From Patescibacteria group bacterium (GTDB taxonomy: Bacteria; Patescibacteriota; Saccharimonadia; Saccharimonadales; JAUPVS01): a stretch of 43,774 nucleotides of DNA. Each line of letters begins with the position of its first letter. The first letter of the stretch is position 1. The DNA lies in NCBI GenBank assembly GCA_030916945.1, contig JAUPVS010000008.1, positions 1-43,774 of the forward strand. The letters are read 5' to 3'. The notes under the pieces were generated by a model. That model did not search any database and was not told the DNA's origin. It saw only the letters and a program-made list of their open reading frames with translations. This document shows, piece by piece, positions 39,637 to 43,774 of this stretch. A program made the position numbers and the translations under genes.

Positions 39637-40644
39637 ATGCCGATCATCCATATATATGATGCCCACCCCCAAGACCAAGAATCGCTCCAAAAACTCCTGG
39701 CCCACGCCGGCGAACTACGCTTTACGGCAGAGCCGCTGTCGGCCACCAATGTTGACCCCGACGCCGAGGTTATATCGGGCTTTGTCAGTAGCGCCATGCC
39801 GGCCGAACTAATTGCCCAGTTCCCTAAACTCAAACTAATTGCTTGCCGTTCCACCGGCTTTAACCATGTCGATCTTAAGGCCGCTCTTAAGCAGGGCTTA
39901 CAAGTCGCTAACGTACCGACTTACGGCGAACACACCGTGGCCGAATACACATTTACACTACTATTAGCCCTGACGCGCAAGGTTATTGCCGCTCAGACTG
40001 CTTTTGCCCAGGGCAACGCTACCCACGATAGCCTGCAGGGCGTCGATTTATACGGCAAGACTTTTGGCCTAATTGGTACCGGCCACATTGGCAAAAACGT
40101 CGCCGCCATTGCCCAGGGTTTTGGCATGAAAGTAGTCGCCAATGATGCCTTTCCCGATCACGACTGGTCTAAACAGCACAAAATAGACTACCTACCGCTC
40201 GACAAGCTACTCGACCAAAGCGATGTGGTTAGCCTGCACATTCCCTACACCAAGGAATCTCATCACCTTATTAACGAATCAAAACTCGGTCGACTCAAGC
40301 CGACTGCCCTACTAGTTAACACGGCGCGCGGTGAGCTTGTTGATACCGAGGCGCTCATTACCGACCTAGCCAACAACAGCTTGGCCGGTGCCGCCTTAGA
40401 CGTTTTTGAGGGCGAGAACTTAGTCGACATTCACAACGAACTAATCACGCTGCGCAAGACTGGTAAACGCCAACAACTCGAGCAAGGCGTGGCTTTGGAC
40501 ATTATGCGTAAGCTCCCCAACCTACTGGTTACTAATCATAATGCCTTTAATACGGTCGAGGCCTTAGGACGCATCAACCAAACCACGGCCGACAACATAA
40601 CCAGCTACCTCAATGGTAGTCCCCAGAACCTGGTGAAGCCGTAA
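39637..40644 (+). CDS. D-2-hydroxyacid dehydrogenase (D-lactate dehydrogenase-like)
   Basis: A 335-residue NAD-dependent D-2-hydroxyacid dehydrogenase. The Rossmann motif GLIGTGHIGKNVA is at about 148-160, the catalytic Arg is in NTARGELVD, Glu in the ALDVFEGE region, and the acid-base His is in TNHNAFNTVEA. Length and the AFNT sequence fit D-lactate dehydrogenase, which would regenerate NAD in a fermenting cell. The start at ATG 39637 is preferred because CATAAT lies 7 nt upstream; the longer frame from 39592 runs into the enolase promoter region. The stop overlaps the next start (TAATG). Confidence 0.88.
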   Translation: MPIIHIYDAHPQDQESLQKLLAHAGELRFTAEPLSATNVDPDAEVISGFVSSAMPAELIAQFPKLKLIACRSTGFNHVDLKAALKQGLQVANVPTYGEHTVAEYTFTLLLALTRKVIAAQTAFAQGNATHDSLQGVDLYGKTFGLIGTGHIGKNVAAIAQGFGMKVVANDAFPDHDWSKQHKIDYLPLDKLLDQSDVVSLHIPYTKESHHLINESKLGRLKPTALLVNTARGELVDTEALITDLANNSLAGAALDVFEGENLVDIHNELITLRKTGKRQQLEQGVALDIMRKLPNLLVTNHNAFNTVEALGRINQTTADNITSYLNGSPQNLVKP

Positions 40645-41276
40645 TGGGTAAGTTAGTAATTGTTCGTCACGGTGAGTCAACCTGGAATGCTAAAGGGGTC
40701 TGGACTGGAACAACTGATGTTCACCTCACCGACAAGGGGCGTCACGAGTCCGAACTGATGGGCCAGGCCTTGCATGACATCCGGTTTGACCAAGTCTACG
40801 TGTCGGAGCAAACCCGTACCAGCGAGACCCTTCATGGCATACTCAAATATTCACCGACGCCAGACGTGCCAGTAAAAATTACCGGTGCCATTAATGAACG
40901 TGACTACGGCAAATTTACCGGCAAAAACAAATGGGAAGTTAAAGAAGCTATTGGCGAAGAAGCCTTTCAACAGTTGCGACGCAGCTGGGACTACCCGGTG
41001 GAAGACGGCGAAACTATTAAGGATGTTTACGAACGCAGTGTGCCCTTCTATAAAGAACAGGTCGTCCCATTACTTCAGCAAGATAAAACGGTATTGATTG
41101 TGGCCCATGGTAATTCGATCCGGTCACTAATTAAGTACATAGAAAATATCAGTGACCAAGAAATTAGCAATGTCGAGATGATTTTTGGCACAGCCGTCAT
41201 TTACAAAACAGACGAAAATGGGCACATGGTCAGTAAAACTACTCGTACAATCGATAGCCCTTTACCGCCAGCTTGA
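40644..41276 (+). CDS. gpmA: Phosphoglycerate mutase, cofactor-dependent
   Basis: A 210-residue histidine-phosphatase-fold mutase that interconverts 3- and 2-phosphoglycerate. The phosphohistidine loop VRHGESTWN is at residues 7-15 (His9), then the ..TDVHLTDKGRHES and NERDYGKFTGKNK segments that are typical of dPGM, and the second His in VAHGNSIRSL. It is somewhat shorter than dPGM (about 230-250), so a broad phosphatase of the same fold cannot be fully excluded. It is coupled by a one-base overlap to the dehydrogenase, and its product feeds the enolase next door. Confidence 0.85.
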   Translation: MGKLVIVRHGESTWNAKGVWTGTTDVHLTDKGRHESELMGQALHDIRFDQVYVSEQTRTSETLHGILKYSPTPDVPVKITGAINERDYGKFTGKNKWEVKEAIGEEAFQQLRRSWDYPVEDGETIKDVYERSVPFYKEQVVPLLQQDKTVLIVAHGNSIRSLIKYIENISDQEISNVEMIFGTAVIYKTDENGHMVSKTTRTIDSPLPPA

Positions 41277-41330
41277 TTCCGCAAAGCTTATGGTAAAATA
41301 TAGAAAATACTAAAACAAACAAGGAAAACA

Positions 41331-42134
41331 ATGGAACCACAGCAACCTATTCAGCCCCAGCAACCACAGCAACCCGAAACACCTCAACCCCTGGTTCAGC
41401 CAGCTATACCAACCCAACCGATCACGCCAACTCCACAACCCATGGCCACTCCAACCCCTCCGATGATGTCAGCTAACAGTGGTGGCGGTAAGTCCAAGAA
41501 AGGCCTAGTTATCGTAATGGTGGTTGTGGGCGTGCTTGTTTTGGTTGGCATCGGTGCTGGCGCTTATTTCTTACTAACAGGCAGCAGTAGCCCAGCTTCG
41601 AGCATTACTAATGCCGTTAAGGGTAGTAGCGACGTCCAAGACCGTAGTGATGGCACACTGGACGTGTCCAACTTAATCGAAGACAAACAGACCAGCCTCA
41701 AAAACCAGGACATCAAAGCCAAGCTTAATCAGCAGGTTAACCTCAGCGACGGCACCAGCTTTATGATAACCAAGGTAGAACGCAATTACGTATCAGACTC
41801 AAAGTACGTTAAAGCGGCGGCCGGCAAAGAACTAGTTAAGGTATCGGTTGTGGTTGGTAACCGTCTCAAGTCTGGAACCGTGTACGCCACCAGTGGTATG
41901 TTCAAAGCCACCAACGCCGCCGGTGGTTCAATTACCGCCGAGTTCCTAAGTAAAGATGATGTCGCCGACGCCATCGTTGGAACATCAATTGACCCCGGCA
42001 AACAACTAGCTGGAGTTGTCATTTACGAAGTTGACAGTGGCGAAGCCATCCAAGCAATTAGCGTCACCAACAAATACAAGAACTACACCACCGAAGAAAC
42101 CATCGAAGTTAAGGGTACTGTAAGCCTACAGTAA
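41331..42134 (+). CDS. Anchored extracellular protein, DUF4352-like
   Basis: A 267-residue protein with a Pro/Gln-rich N-terminus (QPQQPETPQP-like repeats, residues 1-55), a membrane helix at about 64-87 and an outer domain of about 165 residues. The outer domain begins VNLSDGTSFMITKVERNY and continues with KELVKVSVVVGNR and a paired-strand pattern, which resembles the DUF4352 immunoglobulin-like fold. Its function is unknown. The start has AAGGAAAA as ribosome site. It is followed after 5 nt by another anchored exported protein, so the two are probably cotranscribed. Confidence 0.7.
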   Translation: MEPQQPIQPQQPQQPETPQPLVQPAIPTQPITPTPQPMATPTPPMMSANSGGGKSKKGLVIVMVVVGVLVLVGIGAGAYFLLTGSSSPASSITNAVKGSSDVQDRSDGTLDVSNLIEDKQTSLKNQDIKAKLNQQVNLSDGTSFMITKVERNYVSDSKYVKAAAGKELVKVSVVVGNRLKSGTVYATSGMFKATNAAGGSITAEFLSKDDVADAIVGTSIDPGKQLAGVVIYEVDSGEAIQAISVTNKYKNYTTEETIEVKGTVSLQ

Positions 42135-42139
42135 CAAAA

Positions 42140-43036
42140 ATGAGGTCGCGTCTTCCCCGTCTTGCAACCGTACTCCTGCTTGTGGCAGTACTACTAGCGA
42201 CAGGCCTTACGCAAACCGTTCAAGCTGAGGGCGAAGAACTAGCACCTACCGTACAGTGTGGGCGCAGTGATCTGACCCAGTTCTCGGCAGCGGTCGATGG
42301 CTTACCGGCTGGCAGTGCCTTATATGCCAAAACCACCACACCGGCTGCCCAGTTTGCAGTTGACGCTTACTTCGAAACTTACGAACCAGCCAGTTGCTCC
42401 AAACTAGGCACCGCTACTATCCAAAATACGACCTGGACCAAGATTGGCACCCTGGGGGCCGGCATGACCGGAGCTGGCTCACTTAGCGTCCAAGGAGAAG
42501 AGGCTGGGGCCGATGCCTTTGCGGCTGTCGCAACTGTTATGGTAGTGCCCCCAGGTTTGTGTGAACCAGTCACTAATTGCGAGATTACCTATAAAGACCT
42601 CAAAGGCACCCTGCAACCCAAAACCGTGTCTGTCCGGGGCGACTTTTTAACAGTTCAGTTAGCCAGCCCAGTCGACAGCGTGGGCTTTAGCAAGGTTGAG
42701 TACTTTAGTGATGACCAGTTCTTGTATCGCAAGACCGAACTAGAACGGATTAACCGCAACTATCTGGCAGGTGGCGAGCAAGTCATCAAACGGGTTGTCT
42801 ATTTAAATGACGGCCAAACCTTTACCACTACCCAAACAATCGATATGGGCCCGGATAGTGACGCCACCTTACTAATTAGGAGCTGGTTTTACCGCCAACG
42901 CGGCGAAGTTAAGGTGCTTTTATTGCTTAGTATTTTCTTGATCCTACCAATTATCCTGATCGGTATTATCCGTTACATCCACAGGCGCCACATCAAACGC
43001 GTCGACCACGGACTAGACCACTACAAACACATTTAG
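42140..43036 (+). CDS. Exported protein with C-terminal membrane helix
   Basis: A 298-residue protein with a cleavable-looking signal peptide (about residues 5-30, LATVLLLVAVLLATGLTQTVQA, with AxA-like QAE end) and one helix near the C-terminus (about 252-278) before a basic cytoplasmic tail (RYIHRRHIKR). The mature part thus faces outward, with four cysteines (VQCGRSD, ASCSK, GLCEPVTNCEI) that may form two disulphides. No family is recognised. It follows the DUF4352-like gene by 5 nt and is convergent, by one base, with the signal peptidase gene. Confidence 0.65.
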   Translation: MRSRLPRLATVLLLVAVLLATGLTQTVQAEGEELAPTVQCGRSDLTQFSAAVDGLPAGSALYAKTTTPAAQFAVDAYFETYEPASCSKLGTATIQNTTWTKIGTLGAGMTGAGSLSVQGEEAGADAFAAVATVMVVPPGLCEPVTNCEITYKDLKGTLQPKTVSVRGDFLTVQLASPVDSVGFSKVEYFSDDQFLYRKTELERINRNYLAGGEQVIKRVVYLNDGQTFTTTQTIDMGPDSDATLLIRSWFYRQRGEVKVLLLLSIFLILPIILIGIIRYIHRRHIKRVDHGLDHYKHI

Positions 43037-43678
43037 CTAAAGTGTTCTAAACGGCTGAAAACGAAGTAGCACCTGACCAACTATTTCTTCTGAAGGAATA
43101 GTACCCAAGCTGGAGCGTGAATCAATTGAACCACCGGCTTCACGATTGTCACCAACCACAAATACCCGGCCCTCGGGGACTATAAGGTCGGTTGTGCCGG
43201 CCGTTGCGGCCAGCTGACGACAGCAATCAGCATTGTCAGGATTAAAACCATTCGGATTGGCTTTGTTATAGATGGTTATTTTGCCATCGGCCACCTTAAC
43301 ACGATCCCCCGGTATACCGACAACGCGCTTCACAAAATGTTCAGCGCCGCCCGAACCTTGGCTAACCACTATGACCACTCGACCCCTTTTCGGTATGTAT
43401 TTGTCGTCGCTCAAGCGCGACCAAGTCTTAGGGGCTTTGGCGACATACAGCCATTGGCCAGTGGTTAATGTGGGTGACATCGATTCGCCGTCTACCTGGA
43501 AGGGCTGGGCGATAAACAAGTTCAACATAATTACCAACCCACCGATCAGCACCAAGCCACCCAACCAGCCTAACCAGCCAAGTACCTTCTTACGACCGGC
43601 ATGTGGATCTTGGGCGATTGCTGGCATTGGCGCATTAATATCTGGCGGTGTAACAATGGTCGGCTCGGTAGGATTCAT
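43037..43678 (-). CDS. lepB: Signal peptidase I
   Basis: A 213-residue membrane peptidase that cleaves signal peptides of exported proteins. It has a transmembrane helix at about 35-57, the nucleophile in DGESMSPTL (Ser66), the general base Lys in HFVKRVVGIPGDRV (Lys117), and the late box VFVVGDNREAGGSIDSRSSLG. The length fits Gram-positive-type SipS-like enzymes with a single anchor. A disordered Pro-rich head of about 28 residues precedes the helix. Minus-strand TAGAGT lies 6 nt before the ATG. Its neighbours with signal peptides are possible substrates. Confidence 0.93.
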   Translation of the reverse strand: MNPTEPTIVTPPDINAPMPAIAQDPHAGRKKVLGWLGWLGGLVLIGGLVIMLNLFIAQPFQVDGESMSPTLTTGQWLYVAKAPKTWSRLSDDKYIPKRGRVVIVVSQGSGGAEHFVKRVVGIPGDRVKVADGKITIYNKANPNGFNPDNADCCRQLAATAGTTDLIVPEGRVFVVGDNREAGGSIDSRSSLGTIPSEEIVGQVLLRFQPFRTL

Positions 43679-43774
43679 ATAGCTACTCTAACGACTACCC
43701 CTAGCGAATGCAATAGTGCTCGTGCTTAAACAGCCGAATCCCAAGCAAACCCGTTTCCAAAATGACCATAGCGG
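43679..43774. other. Window end, upstream of signal peptidase I
   Basis: This contains the -10 TAGAGT of the signal peptidase gene (43685-43690, minus strand). No further gene can be supported in the remaining bases. Confidence 0.4.

Noticed and set aside
1-43774. CRISPR arrays, tRNA or rRNA genes
   Set aside because: No regularly spaced repeats, cloverleaf with CCA-type end, or rRNA-like conserved blocks were seen by eye.

Overview
The window looks like a chromosomal segment of a Candidate Phyla Radiation bacterium, most likely a member of Candidatus Saccharibacteria (TM7) or a close relative. This placement is inference: there is no rRNA gene here to confirm it. The clues are the short intergenic gaps, many small N-terminally anchored envelope proteins without recognisable domains, a YerC/YecD-type TrpR-like regulator, standard UGA stop usage (so not the UGA-Gly code of Gracilibacteria and Absconditabacteria), and a very large share of genes that appear to be leaderless. 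At about sixteen starts a TANNNT -10 hexamer sits exactly 6 or 7 nt before the start codon, while genes inside or behind operons use ordinary Shine-Dalgarno sites.

Layout. 1-7970: a repeat end, several anchored or unknown proteins, a small-molecule kinase of the APH fold, an MFS transporter and a YbaK-type deacylase, mostly single genes with their own leaderless promoters. 8040-10800: a TrpR-like regulator whose promoter contains a palindrome; a near copy of that palindrome and promoter lies in front of an Asp/Glu racemase gene, suggesting a small regulon. 10874-12200: an S51 peptidase and an unknown protein. 12356-16678: two divergent, translationally overlapping operons. One encodes a dTMP-kinase-like protein, a Gfo/Idh/MocA oxidoreductase and a diverged SpeD-like decarboxylase. 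The other encodes a deoxyribosyltransferase-like domain fused to a ribbon-helix-helix, a TauD-like dioxygenase and, slightly apart, a NUDIX hydrolase. They share a 79-bp control region with palindromes. 16679-20490: an accessory, AT-rich island with two broken copies of a MazG-like gene, an ADP-ribosyltransferase-like protein, a beta-class DNA methyltransferase with a presumed restriction enzyme, and a HEPN protein. 20498-25785: a five-gene overlapping operon in which pheS and pheT are separated by three small-enzyme genes. 25844-26974: a dioxygenase-like protein and YajQ.

27003-37302 is bounded by two inverted copies of a 190-bp terminal-inverted-repeat element (a third, partial copy opens the window). 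Between them lie tandem glycoside hydrolase paralogues, RmuC, a diacylglycerol-kinase-family protein, membrane proteins, a WhiB-domain protein, YaaA, a PIG-L deacetylase and a DUF1761 protein. 37575-43774 holds a low-complexity anchored surface protein, lower-glycolysis and fermentation genes (enolase, D-2-hydroxyacid dehydrogenase, phosphoglycerate mutase), two anchored exported proteins and signal peptidase I.

The candidates for something undescribed are the divergent nucleotide-type cluster with its apparent pseudoenzyme-RHH regulator, the TrpR-like two-promoter regulon, the repeat element, and the decayed MazG / RM / HEPN island. All functions are read from motifs by eye; no similarity search was run.
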